Shown in pieces: positions 1-14,097 of a stretch of 64,000 nucleotides of DNA. Origin of the DNA: Metaphire vulgaris. Its lineage: Eukaryota > Annelida > Clitellata > Crassiclitellata > Megascolecidae. The notes under the pieces were generated by a model. The model was given only the letters and a program-made list of their open reading frames with translations, did not search any database and was not told the DNA's origin. Where the stretch lies: positions 28,380,140 to 28,444,139 of the forward strand of contig CM030833.1 of the NCBI GenBank assembly GCA_018105865.1. The letters run 5' to 3'. The position numbers and the translations under genes were made by a program. Numbering within the stretch: position 1 is the first letter of the stretch; each line of letters starts with the position of its first letter.

Positions 1-343
1 AGCAATTTATTTCTATGGCATGTCTACTAGTGCATGGGCATTATGTGTACCTAGCACTTCAGAGAAATGTTTTGACTTCATGAGGGGAATTTAACTGCCA
101 TGTCTAATGTGTTGGTTGTCATAAAGACATTAAGCATTTCTTGCAGTAAGTGTTTTATTGCTTTTTTTATTCTCCATCTCATTTGACCTAGGTCTGTTTG
201 ATATGTTTCAGTGTATGTGAGGATGACCATAAGACCAAAACTTGTCAGTCTGTGTACAGAAATTAAACCCATTATTAGCACGTCTCTGTATAAATTGAAC
301 AATTTTTTAAATGTTTTTGTTGTTTCTATTTTTTTCTTGTTAG

Positions 344-1984
344 ACTCCGAGGAGATGTATCTGGTTCAGACGCTTTTCTCGACCGATCTTGTAGCTCTTG
401 TCAGCACCGCTAATCGCAGCACATTGCGAATCTTTCTGTTGAGAAGAAAGAAGGAGATATTTACTCAGACTTTTAAGCAGAGCATTGTTACCGTTCAGAT
501 GAATCAACGAGTTAGTTACTCATCTTTGAAATTAACCTTGTCCAGCTAACCAATACTCTTCAGCTCTTACTATTTCAACAGCAGGTTAGGTGCCTAGAAT
601 AAGCAGCTACTACGGTACATGCTTCGAGAGCGCTATATAAATTCATGAGATTTTAGGTACTTACTTATTAAGTTGCTTCGCAATGTTAGCATGCCATTTC
701 TAGTTAAGTCAGGTGACCTCTGGTGTGTTTCTGAAACAGTATGCCAAGTAATGAAAAGGGGCATTTAAGTAAGTAAGTAAAATCTCGTAAACTTATACAG
801 TGCCCTGGAAAGTAGTACAGTAGTAGCTGCTTATTCTTATGCGCTTAATCTTTCTTGAGATAGCTACTATAGGCAAGGTGGCATTTAGTATGACTGTTCC
901 AGTAAATTTTTTAAACACTGTTATGAATTTCAAATATGAATAGAAAATTGATGCTGCAGGTTAAGAAAAATATTAAGAACTGCAGTAAAAGCCATGATTT
1001 ATGTGGCAGAAATATTTCTCTGTCCTTTAAAAACATTGGTTAAAGGTGAAGAAGAGAAAATGTTACTCAGCCATAAGATATTCTGGATTTTTGTCTACTG
1101 TTTTGTATATTTTTAAAAATCTTGTTTTTTCCATCAGAATTTTATTCTAAAATCCAAATATAATCTGTTTCTCATTTGGAGACTACAGTTGACGAAATTT
1201 GGTTTTAAATTGATTATGGTTCAAATACTTGGTCATCTGCTCTATTACCTGTACTTATATTTCCTCAAACTCTTTATTCTTTGAGGATTAGCTTGGCTTA
1301 TAATAGTTTTAGGATTGTTGTTTTACTTCAGAAACTTTTGCAGATGTCTTGTGATTGTAATTTTAAGGAATTTAGATAGTTTGACTTCAATTTTTTTCTC
1401 TGGTATTTTCTTTTTAGAGATTGACTGTTTTGCTGGAAGACAGCATTTCAGTGCTCGATGTTAATGGTATGTCCCATCTGCACACGATACAAGATTGTCC
1501 TTCGAATAAAAGTGGTATTTCAGCAATTTCTTCCGACAGCGACCATTCCTATCTTGCTTACCCTGGCAGCACACTTATGGGATCAGTCAATGTATTTGAC
1601 ACTGTTTATCTGGTAAACCCAAAAGTTTTACGTAAATTTTGGAGTAATTTCTCATTGAGTTTATAATTTATTCACACTATTTGTTTGCATGTTTTTGTGT
1701 GATTTTTATGATCATTCTGTTCTTTATGTGTTTGATTATGATATGTCATTTTATCTCACTTATCATACCTGTGTGATGTCATCCATCCTATTGCTCCAGG
1801 GTTTTCCTTGTTTTTGAGACCATAAGTTGTGCCCTGTATGATTCCTTTCTCCAAGCATGATGTAATCAGTGATCATGATTTCAGTCTGGTATACATGTTT
1901 GCATATTATTTTATCCAATGCACTTTTTCTGTATTTTCTTTGTACAATATAAAAAAGCAATAAATTACATTGAATATCTAATTT

Positions 1985-2015
<31 letters not shown>

Positions 2016-2343
2016 CTGGAGGTGATTTTGGTACTTGAAATGAAAGTGATTTAGGGTTATGTGGCTGTTTAGTAATAGAAATACTAGAATGTGATTTGTA
2101 CTGTTTCTTCCAATAGAAATCAGTTTCTGTGATTCAGGCCCATAACAGCCCTGTTGCTGCTTTGGTATTCAACACTACAGGAAACCTTATTGCAACAGCC
2201 TCAGAGAAGGTGATGTGCTTTATATCATTTGTTTTGGTGTGTGTGTGTGTACATTGGTAATGAGACTATAGATATGGTAATTAATGACATTATTTATTCA
2301 TTTATATATATATGCATATAAATGTGTGTATATATGCATATAA

Positions 2344-2400
<57 letters not shown>

Positions 2401-2951
2401 GAATAAATAAATATATACGATAGTCTTCTCAGTATTGTGTATATATATGATCTTATTTCATGTATATGTACAATGTACATACATTGCATACATATAATTA
2501 TTTGTTATTAGATTTATGAGTAAGGTAGAACTCATCTGTGCTGGACATCACTCGATGTTTACGTGACTTATTGAAATGTGTTTGGTCGTAGCATTTGGTA
2601 TTAGATGTGTCACATTTAGCTGGAAACTGAAATGATGACGTTGCTTTAAATATGCAGTTGTGTTGTTCACTGTAGGGTACGGTCATAAGGGTCTTCTCGG
2701 TAGTAAACGGCCTGAAGCTGCACGAATTCAGACGTGGAGTCAAACGGTGACCATTTGATCTACAATAAACTACAATTCATACTTGTGTTGTCAGAAATTG
2801 TTTCCACAGACAAGTCTAATTAACTGTGATGGGCATATACCGGCAAACTTTACCAATGGCTTTTGGAAAATGCCTGGGAAATTTAATGGGACTCCATAAT
2901 TTGTGCTGCAAGGGGCTTAAATGGTATTTTAATTGTATTTATATTTACCTA

Positions 2952-3022
<71 letters not shown>

Positions 3023-5216
3023 ATATATATATATATATGTGTGTAACAGTGTGTGTGTGTGATAATAGTTAGAGCATATATGGGATATATGAATTGAACC
3101 TGCCCCAGAACATGTAAATGAAACTTGCTTAGATGTTATCCTGTAATAGTTTGCAGACTTTAATCTTTCCATCATGCAAAGCTGTCTGGCCTTCCCATTA
3201 ACCCCAAAGTGTGGTTGTTATTTATCAGACAGACAGACAGCCACTTATGCATACACACCCTTGTATAACAATCATTGAGTTGAAGCAGAACGAGAAAGGT
3301 ATAAATGGAAACTATTGTACATGTTCATGTACATGTTCTTCTTGTACATGTTTTACCGTCATATATATATATTTTCCCAAATGCTTGAGAACTGTTGTTT
3401 CGCAGTGATTTTGTACTGTCATTTATCTCGATTGTCATGGGAAATGTTGATTTGCATTGATTTGTTGATTTCATCAGTGAGTTTATGAGAGCTTTTTGTG
3501 AATTATTTCAGCCTGGCGTCAATCTGCTCACTGCACTTCTATGAGTCACTCTATCTTGCATGTGCAAGCAACACTGAGACAGTTCATGTCTTCAAGCTTG
3601 ACACTGATGCTGCTAAGAGGTGTGCTATGATTATCATTGGGATTTAATTTTATATTCAGGCACGTCGGAATGACTTTTTAGCAGATTTTATCTTCTTTTA
3701 AAAGTTGACAAGCAAAAAAATGGTCATCACCCTTCCTTTATCTTCTTTTCAAAAATCCTTACCAGACAAAAAAGCAGCCTCATCTTTCCAAGGGTGCAGC
3801 ACACCCCCTAATTTTTTTCTAGGGGTTGCGGCTGTACCCCCTGCACCTCCACTTCCTACGGGCCTGTTGATATTTGATCCAAGTTATTCACGAATAAAAT
3901 GGCTTATGCACAAAGTGCTTATTTATTTCATTATGTTTAAAAGAATGACACTTTATTGATGAGAAATGAATTTGGAATATTTTAATTAACCATGTAAATG
4001 AAATGCTGAACCAGTAAATAGACTAGTTTATTGAAATTGATGGATATCAGTGCAAATTTTATTTAGTCAATTGCAGTTTAGAAGCTAAGAAGAATTTCTT
4101 AAAGAAAATGTTTTGAAAATCACTAATTTATATAGTGATGCCTTTGATATTATTATGCACATAAGCACAATGTTGATGCACACAATTTGTGTTGAAAATC
4201 TGTGTGTAACTACCGACAGTGTGAACAAGACAGGTGGTTGGATGGATTATCTGAGCCAGGCAGTCAAGTCTTCGGCAGCTGTCTTCTCAACTCAAGCGGC
4301 CGAAGTTCTTAGCCAGGACAGGGATTTTGCTCACGCACATCTTCCGTCTTCTGGCTGGCGGCGTTTTTCCGTCATTGTCAAGTACTTTTCGACAGATTCT
4401 TTATCGTATTTTTATTAAAATTGAGATGTTTTATGAATGCGACGGGGAAATAATATTGGTTTTCTTTATTTGACTCTTTCATCGGAGGAGTTTATTGGTT
4501 TTATTCATAGCTTCTTCGTCTCCTCCCCTGCTCCCTCTTTTTTATAAATTGTAACTTAAGACTGTTTTATTTTTAAGCTGTCAATCTTTGCCATCCTCTT
4601 TCTCTGTTTGGAATACAGTTGCCTCTCTTTTTGTTTCTAATGTGTGTCTTTAGAACTGAGGCCAATCCACGACTGTTGGTTGCTTCTGAGGAAGGAATAC
4701 TGTATGTTTACAATGTCGATACAGAAAATGGAGGGCAGTGTGAGTTACTGAAGCAATACAGGTAAATGCAGGTGATTCGTTATTACCTGCCGAATTAAAA
4801 CATCATAGACAAGGTGGATTTCTACAGCTGTTTGCAGAATCTTTAATAAATTGGAGGCTGTGTGCCAAATTATGTTTTATTTTTGCTATAAAATATTGAT
4901 TATGATAATTTGTAAGGAAGCAGTGATTCTTATGTATTTACATTTGAAATAAGGTGTTTCACTGGACTGATTTGTATGATGATTTTGGAATCTGTGCAGT
5001 ATTCTGGCAAAAGAGGAACCAGTTTGGATCAGAAAATCATCTTCTGACTTGTCTGGAATGACAGCGGCACCATCGAATTTTATGGTTCCTGAAAGTCAGT
5101 CACAGCAGAATCGCCTCGTTCCGTTTGAAGAAAGCTCCTTTTATTCAGTTCAGGAAGATACTGATTGTTCTACAGCAGCACCACAGACATATGCCAGTGT
5201 AGTGAAAAAGCACTGA
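344..5216 (+). CDS. WIPI2: WIPI2-like WD-repeat phosphoinositide-binding autophagy protein, 5'-partial, eight exons
   Basis: Exons: 344-510, 1418-1612, 2117-2209, 2676-2746, 3512-3619, 4220-4381, 4654-4761, 5000-5216 (stop TGA 5214-5216). All junctions are GT..AG and phases agree, giving 372 residues from the first complete codon. The order of landmarks follows the WIPI/Atg18 (PROPPIN) family: a blade with YLAYPGS, then ATASEKGTVIRVFS, then EFRRGVKR, then ASNTETVHVFKL. FRRG is the family motif whose two arginines bind PI3P and PI(3,5)P2 on the seven-bladed propeller; it is intact and spans exon 2676-2746. Known role of WIPI2: it reads PI3P on the phagophore and recruits ATG16L1 for LC3 lipidation. 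The first propeller residues and the start codon lie upstream of the window. The C-terminal tail (rich in S, Q and T, ending VVKKH) is low-complexity, as in relatives. WIPI1 is the alternative name, since many invertebrates have one gene for both. Confidence 0.93.
575..690 (-). repeat. interspersed repeat copy, (AAGT)n-tail family, reverse
   Basis: It contains AATAAGCAGCTACT, a GAGCGCTATATAAATTCATG core and ATGAGATTTTAGGTACTTACTTA. The same arrangement occurs at 49128-49205 (reverse) and at 765-905 and 51738-51880 (forward). It sits in a WIPI2 intron. Confidence 0.6.
765..905 (+). repeat. interspersed repeat copy, (AAGT)n-tail family, forward
   Basis: It starts with an AAGT run followed by AAAATCTCGTAAACTTAT and then AGTAGCTGCTTATTCTTATGC. 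This is the inverse orientation of the copy at 575-690, so the two form a near inverted repeat within one intron. Confidence 0.6.
2222..2397. repeat. GT and TA microsatellites in a WIPI2 intron
   Basis: GT run at about 2236-2250, then imperfect ATATATGCATATAAATG units and a long TA run (2346-2396). Confidence 0.9.
2955..3061. repeat. CA/TA/GT compound microsatellite
   Basis: CA run passing directly into TA and then GT runs, in the intron between the FRRG exon and the next exon. It produces spurious ORFs on both strands. Confidence 0.9.
3657..3866. mobile_element. hAT-like MITE, about 210 bp, in a WIPI2 intron
   Basis: Termini are CAGGCACGTCGGAA and, inverted, CAGGCCCGTAGGAA. Flanking 8-mers TTTATATT and TTGATATT look like a slightly decayed target-site duplication. 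Internal GACAAGCAAAAAA and CC-rich blocks are shared with the element at 40140-40474. Confidence 0.65.
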
Positions 5217-8200
5217 AAATACCACATTGATTGGTAAACTTTATAGTAAAATGCTTTCTCGTATAAATCCAAGTTAATCTTGACCAGATATGCTGTGGTA
5301 AAAAGCTGATAGAAATTTATATTTTATTGGAATAACTTTGAACATTTTGATGTAGCAGTCTTATGAATTTGACGTTATATACTGAGAAAAAATACAAAAA
5401 TTAGAATCAGTACCAAATTGATTAGCCCATTAGCAGTTGCACAATGAGATCATTTTGGTTGGTTACGTTACATGAATGCTCTGTCCAGAAGACTGATGGT
5501 TGTGGAAAGCAAATTGTAACATTGTAATTTTTGACAGATGCAGTAATGTAATGCTTCTACTGTGTCAGTATTTTGTGGGATGCTGAATTTTTAAAAAAAT
5601 AATGGAAATCATCAGTGTAGATTATATCATTGTTGATTTTTGGTGCATGTCCTTGTGCTGGAAGTGGTCATGAAAATGGTCATGACAAATGGTTTCATGC
5701 GATAGAAAAGTGGCAGCATCACACTGAAGGCTTATGAGATTAAAATTGTATTTTAAGGAGCAACATGATGATTTAAAGGGGCCAGGAATGATTTTTGCAT
5801 CAGATTTGAATTATTTGTCATGCAGGGTGATCGGTTTCTGCTTGATTTCTAAATGCAGTCGACCTAGTGCAGCTGGAGTGACCGAGTAACCTCTTGTATA
5901 AATCAGATGGAAAGAGAAAGGAAACCAGATAGTTAGAGACACTACACTTTATTACCAACTAGTTACTATGATGACTGAAGCAGTTGGTGTTTTTATAGCA
6001 ATTGAAGAGGATTTGCAAAGGTTTGTTTCAATTTATGTTTCACTTTGTGAAGAAAAACTGTACAACTGCCCATATCTTAGAGTAATAATTCTGGCAGTTT
6101 TTATTTTTTTTCACTTGCACACTTTGAGTAAATTCCATTGTTGGCTAATGTATAAACTGTGCATCATCACAGTTTACTAATATTTATTAATTTTCAGGGT
6201 ATTTATGCAGTCATGGTAACAGTTTACTGACATTTAATTTTCGTTTTGCTTGACGATACTAAAGTTGACTTGCTAACAATAATATTGACTTTATTTATAG
6301 TATCTTAAATTATTTCTTTGTTTATTGGCTATGCTGCTTTGTGCAACTGTTGCTCTTTAATTAGTTTAGTTTTTAATTTTCTGAGGTTGTTGATTCGCAG
6401 ATGAAGCTATGAATTCCAAACAATTCCATGATTTGCCAGATAAGATTATTTTTAGACAGTGCCAGGAAATCCTGAGTTCAACATTTAATTTGTAAACAGA
6501 TAGCTGTGACGTTTAATATACTGTATCTTGTGCTTAGCTTGATTTACTGATATGTTCCAATACTCAGGCAAAGAGAGAGAGCAATGAAAATTGGACCTTT
6601 GCAGTCTCCACTTATTTAATCTTTGTCATTAGCTCTCAAATATTGAAAGCAATGTACAGAAAGAAATTTTGTTGCGTTCTCACTTGAACACACACGCATT
6701 GATTACCGGTATTTTATTGATTATCAACTGATTAATAATTAATTGAGTTAATTTGTGTGTTCATGTGTATTACTTGATTAATTATTGATTAAGTTGTCAA
6801 GTGTTTTGCTATAGTACATTGAGGCTTGGGCTTGGTTTGTATTTAATTCAGCCATTCTTTGCTTGAGAAATTCTACAAGTTTTCCTTTTGTTTTCATCTG
6901 ACTGGGCTTTAGTTACTGCACTGAATTTTGAAATCCATATGAAATTGTTGTCACTACAAAGCTTTGTTGATAAAGTGTGTGGTCAATCAATGCAGGGTTA
7001 AAGTTGCTGCATTTTTATTCTGCCTGGAAAGTAGAATTTGTTTAGAACATTGAATGTCTGTCGTGAAGCATCTTTTGTGTCACTATAAAATAATAATAAT
7101 AATAATAATAACAATAATAGAGGTATCCATTGATGGTTGTAATAAGACTCCATTGAAAATCATAATCAGAAATTGTAGTTCTTGGTTGAGTTGAGAATAC
7201 GTGCTCTGTGATTGACCAGGATTTATTTGCTCGATTTGAAATGCATCATGACCACATCTCATGGAGTAAAATATGTTTCTTCAAAACAAGTTTTACACTG
7301 AAATTTTTAGTTATGTCTTTGTTTGATCTATTTGTACATAATAATTATGAATATATTATTGCACAGATGTACAAGCCATTAATACATGTACACACTAGTT
7401 ATCATGCAGACATTACATCATCTGTACAAAAGCATATGTGTATTATTATTATTATGAAATATTCTTCTTGATGTAGTGTTGGTGATTATACTAGACCGAT
7501 TATAGAAAATCCGGGTGGTATTCCAGATTTTCCATTTGTGCCTTTTGTACAGTTTAAGAATGTTTTGTACAAAAGATACATTTATATGCAACAGCAGCTA
7601 GGTGTTACTTATTTAGTCCTGTGACCTTTTGGCAGTTCACTTGTGTTCAGTTCTAGTGGTATATGTAAGATCTGTGTCAGGTCATTGTGGCAGTCTACTG
7701 TAGTAGTAGTAGTAGTAGTTGGTTAAATTGTTAAGGACTTACATGTATATTAGCACATTGGGATAATTGTATTGTATAGATTTCCATACACAATAATGCT
7801 ATTGAACCACAGCACTGAGACTGCCTCTCGTACAGTTATGTTATGCTTTGCAGCAAAGGTAAAAAAATTGTAGTCTATTCAAAACTTGCTAAATTTTGTA
7901 AATTCGTGAATATTTAACTTTTTTATATTTCTGTGATACCATTGGTGAAATTAAAGTCTAAAAACAAGATACATCATTCGACTGAATACATCTACTGGTT
8001 TTCATGTCTCATTTCAAATACAAGTATATGTTGCAACTATGTCATGTAATATTGCAACGACAAATGTGTTATGTAATGTTTGCTGTTGCTAAGAATGTGC
8101 TTTACCTGTGATGCGTTACAATTTTATATTTAGACAATGTTAGTCAACGTTATGTTATACTGCATCAAACTGAGTACTCAGTTAAATCATGATAATCTCG

Positions 8201-8275
8201 TTATGGTTCCGAATGAGGAAATATCAGGCTCAATAATTGTGGAGTCATTTTAAATAAACTATTTTTTGCAGAATA
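5217..8275 (+). other. 3' UTR and downstream flank of the WIPI2-like gene
   Basis: There is no exon-like ORF over about 3 kb after the WIPI2 stop. The stretch is AT-rich with a short AAT repeat (7087-7120) and a TAG repeat (7700-7718). The best poly(A) signal is AATAAA at 8253-8258. Short ORFs such as 5968-6180 and 7208-7471 show no recognisable protein. The true transcript end could be earlier. Confidence 0.5.
8253..8258 (+). terminator. candidate poly(A) signal of the WIPI2-like gene
   Basis: AATAAA hexamer followed by a T-rich run, about 3 kb after the stop codon. It is the strongest + strand hexamer before the convergent - strand gene. Use is inferred. Confidence 0.4.
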
Positions 8276-8485
8276 TTGCTTTTGATGTTGATTCTATGCA
8301 TGCATTCGACAAAAATATATCGGTCATTAAAGATAAAGATATAATTAATTCACAGCCATTGGTCACATAATAATACTAGTGGTGATTTGGGAGTATTTTC
8401 TATAAACACATTGAAAACCGGTAACACGTGAGCTTCTAAATCTGAGCATATTTTGCACACTGTGCCTGCCATTCAGAAAATTCAG

Positions 8486-8491
8486 TTTATT
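8486..8491 (-). terminator. candidate poly(A) signal of the neuregulin-like gene
   Basis: TTTATT on + is AATAAA on -, about 1.8 kb beyond the neuregulin-like stop codon. If used, the 3' UTR is 8.47-10.27 kb and ends about 210 bp from the WIPI2 poly(A) site. Confidence 0.35.
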
Positions 8492-10269
8492 ACCTACAAA
8501 ACAATGTCCCAAATGTCGTTAGGCAATAACTCAGTTCACAACGTTCAACAAAATTTAACTATCAATTATAATTCATCTGCACCAAGTAGTTTTAGTACAG
8601 ATTTCAAGATGAATAAAAGCAGACAAATGATCATAAGAGTTCATTAAAAGAATCATAAAAGTTCTATTATTGTTCAGGATCACGATCAAACTACGAAGAA
8701 CATATGACCTTCTTGGGGTATATTCACAGTAATACCACCAAATCAAACTTTTAAAAAGTAAATATGAAAATATATAGCAATTTCCACACACCATGCACTG
8801 CTACACAAGTCTATTTAAGAGGTAGAAATTGACAGAAAGCAGACAAGCTACTGTTTTCGAGACAGAATTTGGTAAATAAACATAGACGATGCATTCAAAT
8901 CATAATATAATTTTATACTAAAATATATTACACAGGTAGGTGTAGGTAACTGCAGAAAAAACATTGCACTCCATTCAAGCTAATTGAAACAGCACAACAT
9001 TTGCCAAAAGTCAACTGGTAGTCTTGTTAAAAGTGACTTCCAGCAGTCTGGCTGTACCACCAATGCCATGGAATACCAAAACAAGCAAATTCTAGCTCAA
9101 TCAATCATTCAATCAATAAATCAATCAACCAGCAGACTGCTATAGCACTACTACATTAACATGTAGGGCATCAGTGGTAGTACATAAAAACAGGACTGAA
9201 TGAGAAACTGAAAATAGCAGATGATTCAGTCTAAACCCAAGTCTTCCTCTGCAAAATGGCAAAGAAACTACAAGACCTCAAAATCGTGGAATATACTTTT
9301 ATAAATGATGACTAGCGTGACCTTAATTCAATAACAACTAACATAACAAGAACTCAAAACAACTCGATCAGAAATTCTTACACGGTTGCCAAAATCACAA
9401 TCCGTGACGTACTTTAAATGCTTGAAAGAAACTAGAGCAAATCGTTTCAACAAGAAACCAATGCTCACAGCATAATGCCATTTTAGTGAGCATCAACAGT
9501 TAACTCAGACTGGCATTATACAAGAAATTTGCTACGTACTCAGCTAAGCTATGATTAGCATTATAGATGCGTAGTTCACAACTGTGATAGTCAAGCTTTC
9601 ATTATAATAGAATTACGCCTTTCAAATGAATTCAAATTGATTTGCTTTGGCTTTAAAACAGCATGTATCCAAGTCACGCTACCGAACAACAGAATAAGTC
9701 TGTTATGCTTTTTATGTTTCTTTATCCTGTTTTCGTTGAAATTACCAAGAACTTAGACTCTTCACCAGGAGCTAGAAAATAATTGGACATAGCAACCTAG
9801 TTACTCTACTCAATGCAATCGGTCTAGTACCAAGTGCGGACAACTACAGTACTTTAACGATTTCACAGAATGTTGCAAAAATAGTGAAACTCCTAAAAAC
9901 ACAGAACGACAAGATCGGAAAGCAGTAAAAATTTACAAATACAGTCAGTATTTTAAAATAATTTTCCACAATCAATATAATCATTTAGAGTACGGTAATT
10001 TAACTACACATCAAAACAGTATGTTTGACAAGCCATTGCTTTACTTATGAACCGAAACATTAAATAAAAATTAAACACAAACGAACGAACTACAATATGA
10101 AGGTCCTTACACAGCGGCAACATCTACTTAGCAGAAAGCAGAGACCGAATACAACGAGAATTCTGCAGCCGATGACAAAAGCCAAGACAACACCGACTGC
10201 AAATCTGCAGATAAAGAATAAAAAAAACTAACTAAATGAAAAATATTTTGAAACGACGACGACGTCATC
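8492..10269 (-). other. probable 3' UTR of the neuregulin-like gene
   Basis: AT-rich stretch downstream of the stop at 10270 with no coding exon on either strand. It holds an ATCA-type short tandem run at about 9099-9130 next to TATAGCAC, resembling the LINE 3' tails found elsewhere in the window. Confidence 0.4.
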
Positions 10270-13200
10270 TCAGATCTCTGACGTAAAGCTGTTTAAGTTT
10301 CTGCTACCAGGATATGAACCCGTAAGACTGTCGTCGATGTTCAACGTTCCAAGGTATTCCTTGAGATCCGGAAGAGCGCCCATCGTAATGCAGTGCTGAC
10401 CGAGAAACTCCTCCAATGAGAGATCCTCGTCGTGCCCCTCCTCCTCCTCCTCCTCCCCCTCCCCATCCCTGTTGACGCTAACTTCCGGAAAGTTGTACAA
10501 CTGGCGCAAGAGCCTCTGCGACAAGTCGGCGCTGGACGTGCTCTCGCAGTCCATCGAGGTTGAGGTCCTCGAGCTCACGTCCCCACCGTGACTGCTCATC
10601 TCCGAGAGCCCGCCGCGGCTCGGGCAGTAGAGCTCGTCGCCGGACGGCGGTTCGACCTCTACCATGTCGACGTCGCTGACGCGCTGCGCCTCGAGGTCGC
10701 TCAGGCGCTTGTCCGAGCCCCACCCGGTGTTGTCCGAGGTTTCCGAGTCGGACGCGGCGCTGCGGAGGATCGGGAGATCGTAGCTGCTTCCCGGATTCGA
10801 CTCCTCGTCCAGTTCGACCCGCACGGATTTGCCGGATTCGTTAAGAAAGCCATCGTCCACGGCGTTGGCTTCCGGCTTAGCATTTGATTCAAGAGGAGAG
10901 GCCTCCATGGATAAATCAATAGACCTTTTGCTATCACTTTCTCCCAAGTTTGACTAAATCAAAACAACAACAATAACAATAACAACAACAACAACAACAG
11001 AAAATGCATTCCAAAGGTTAACTTCACTCTGTGTTGATCAGCTCCTTGATACTGGAAAAGTTATGAAGTCCATAAATACATACATATATAACCTTGGTAG
11101 CAAGGACAAATGCCTTATTATAATATCTAACATAATAAAGCAGAATTAAAAAGTTTAATTGCAAATGTTTCACAAAACATTTTACAGTACACATATCAAT
11201 CAGTATTAATTACATGTGTTTTACATTAAAAAATTTTCTTTCTATTCACGTTAACATTTTTCTTGTATAAATTTTCAAAAATAAAGATGCATAAAAAGCT
11301 CCAAATTCTTTCACATGCCATCACTACATCACATATTTTGAAAATGTCCATTTCTGGTTGAAATTTCTGACAGCACGCTAACACTCACCTCGCTTGTCTG
11401 CTCTGCAAAGACGAGGTTTGTAATCTCAACTTGCGATCTCACAAAAGCCTGCGGAGAAATCTGCTTCAGAGATTTCTCGTCGGGACTATCGACGTAATCT
11501 TTGCGTGTGCGACAGAGCTTTCTGAAAAAATACCACAGAATTCATTTAACATCTTTAGTATCACATTATCGAGATAACCTAGAAAGTATACCTGAGCACT
11601 GGCTCATTGGCATCTGCAACTACAAATGCATACCTCTTCAAGTTTACATTTACAGAAAAGAGAAGCAAGACAACTTGAATAAACCAGCACAAATGCTCGA
11701 TACTAATTAACCCTTTACCCATTCATTTATTTGTAACATAATGTAAAATGGATGAGCATTCTTGGGGCAAACGGGAAAAGGGTTAAGATCAACACATTTA
11801 CTTACTGCCTCAAAATATTAAGAAAATTTGCTAAATGACGCTTCAAACATCAGGTTTACGACTTTTGAAGCGTAACTTTTCCGGTAATCGGTACCGTATT
11901 TTAAGTGGACATCTGGCTGTTTTTACAAACAATTAAAAGATTAAAAATTTTAAATCCAAACACATTTGTTGCATGTTATAAAAGAGAAGGCATAGTATAC
12001 AGATGGGGGGACATTTGAGAAATACATTGCTATTCTACTGTATATAAAAACAGTCTCAACCCTAAAGCCAAAAGCAAACACAAACACACAATTTCATGAA
12101 AAAACAAAGTAAGTAAGACAATGCACAATAATAGACTGAGAATATCCCATTAATGAAAATATAACCTAGACTTTAAACCACCTACTTGGCTAATATTGCG
12201 ATCATGATCAAAAGTGAAACACAAACGAGAAGCATGACAGCGACAACAATCACCAGAATCTCAATTTCCGACCGGATGAATTCTGGTTCAGCCTTCTTCA
12301 TGCCTGACAGTGACAGAACAAGTTTCACTTTAAAATGTCACTTCTGCAGTCATCCCAAGTGCCTGAAAAGTTTGTTTGACAGACAGCCTCATAGATGGCC
12401 ATCAGAATTTCTTTATTTATCGTGCTCTATTCATTTTTATTACTCTCAACCTCATGCAATTTCTTAATTTATTTAATTTTTCAAGACAAATAAGTGTGCA
12501 TTTTGAGAATAAAAGTACAGTGAAGATAATTCTGACAGCCAATGATTACAATACAATTTTTAATTTGTGACCTGTTATTAATTCCAAATACTCCTATGTA
12601 TCTGCAAAATTTTCTAATCTTCAAAGAAACTATCCAGTACAAAACAGTTGTAACACATTGAAACATAATGCAACGTGCTTGGCAACTCTGCTGAAATGGA
12701 CAAAATTTTCTGGTCTTCAACAGAATATAATCTATGCTAAGATTAATTCAGTTATATAGCAAAATCTGGGTAACAGATGGCATCAATGCAATACCCATTA
12801 TCAAAATATCAAGTACAAATAGATTCCACTGCACTTATTTCTTCATTATAATACCAATCATTTATCCTGTTGAGACAAATACAATGCTGCTTACTTGCTG
12901 CGGCACTCGAGGGTCGAGTATATTTTTCTACCGAGCAGCGGACACCCGTAAATCCTGGCGAACAGCTGCAAATAAAAATTCATCCAGTCTCTTAACCGAT
13001 TTCGCTCAAGGATTAAGTTTTTTTTTTTCGCTTAAAACAATCCTGAAAGTTTCCAAATAGAAGCAGCTAAATCAATCAGAGAGGCACATAAGCCAAGACT
13101 CCTCAGAGCAACCCTTTGCTGCCAGTGAACATTACCATTGATTGTTATGCTGCTATGATGTATGCCATATGCCATATGGCAGTGAAGGGGTTAAACAGAA

Positions 13201-14057
13201 TAAATTTTAAAATTTATCAAAAGCTCAGAAGTGAAAAAGCGTCGGCCATTTAGACTGACAATGAACGAGCGCATAACACGAAGCAGTTGGCAGCGAGAGA
13301 AATAAAGACCACCAACAAGTCACATTACTCCTTAACTGGAGGACATAACGATTTCAACTCACTCGCAGAATCTATAGCCAAGGACACGCGAGTGGAAGCA
13401 GCGTCCGTGATTAAAGCAGAATAGTTCGTCAGCGCATCTGATTCCAAAAATTCGCTTTTTCAGACCGTCGTTTGCTTCAAACAAAGAATACAATGACGAG
13501 ACAAATAACCGAAGACAACACACACATGCACACAGACAAGCAAAGACACACAGGTGTACACAGATGCACAGACAAACCCACTCATACGCACAGCAGTCCT
13601 AATCAATTCCAATAAGTGAAAGAAGTTTCTTATAAGAATCACAATCATTTCAGGAAGGATAAAGTGTCACGGTCAGGTGGAGACCTGGACACACACAAGC
13701 ACACACACACACACAAACACACACCAAATGAGACAACAAAGAAGATCGTGAAGATCGTGAACTCATGCTTTAATGATTCTAGCAGATGTTTATTACAACA
13801 GACAGAAGAAAACAATAACAAGATTCATCATCATCATCATTATCATCATCTTTGCCACCATCATCATCATCATTAATGATAACAACCTTTGAGGTGACTC
13901 ATCCATAATGACTGCATGACATTGTAAATCAATAGCACATCAGTATCACAACAGTCATGACTCAATTTCACCTCAAGAGACTATTTTAATGCTTCTAGCA
14001 TTGCCCTCTTGAAAGACATTTCACTAACCATTACATAGTATCCATCATGCAAGCTTC

Positions 14058-14097
<40 letters not shown>

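Noticed and set aside
2826..3175. ORFs on both strands made of TH and IY repeats
   Set aside because: They are translations of CA/TA/GT microsatellites inside a WIPI2 intron.
10478..10937. Alternative-frame ORFs across the last neuregulin-like exon (both strands)
   Set aside because: They are shadows of the 225-residue tail exon, whose frame joins all upstream exons in phase.
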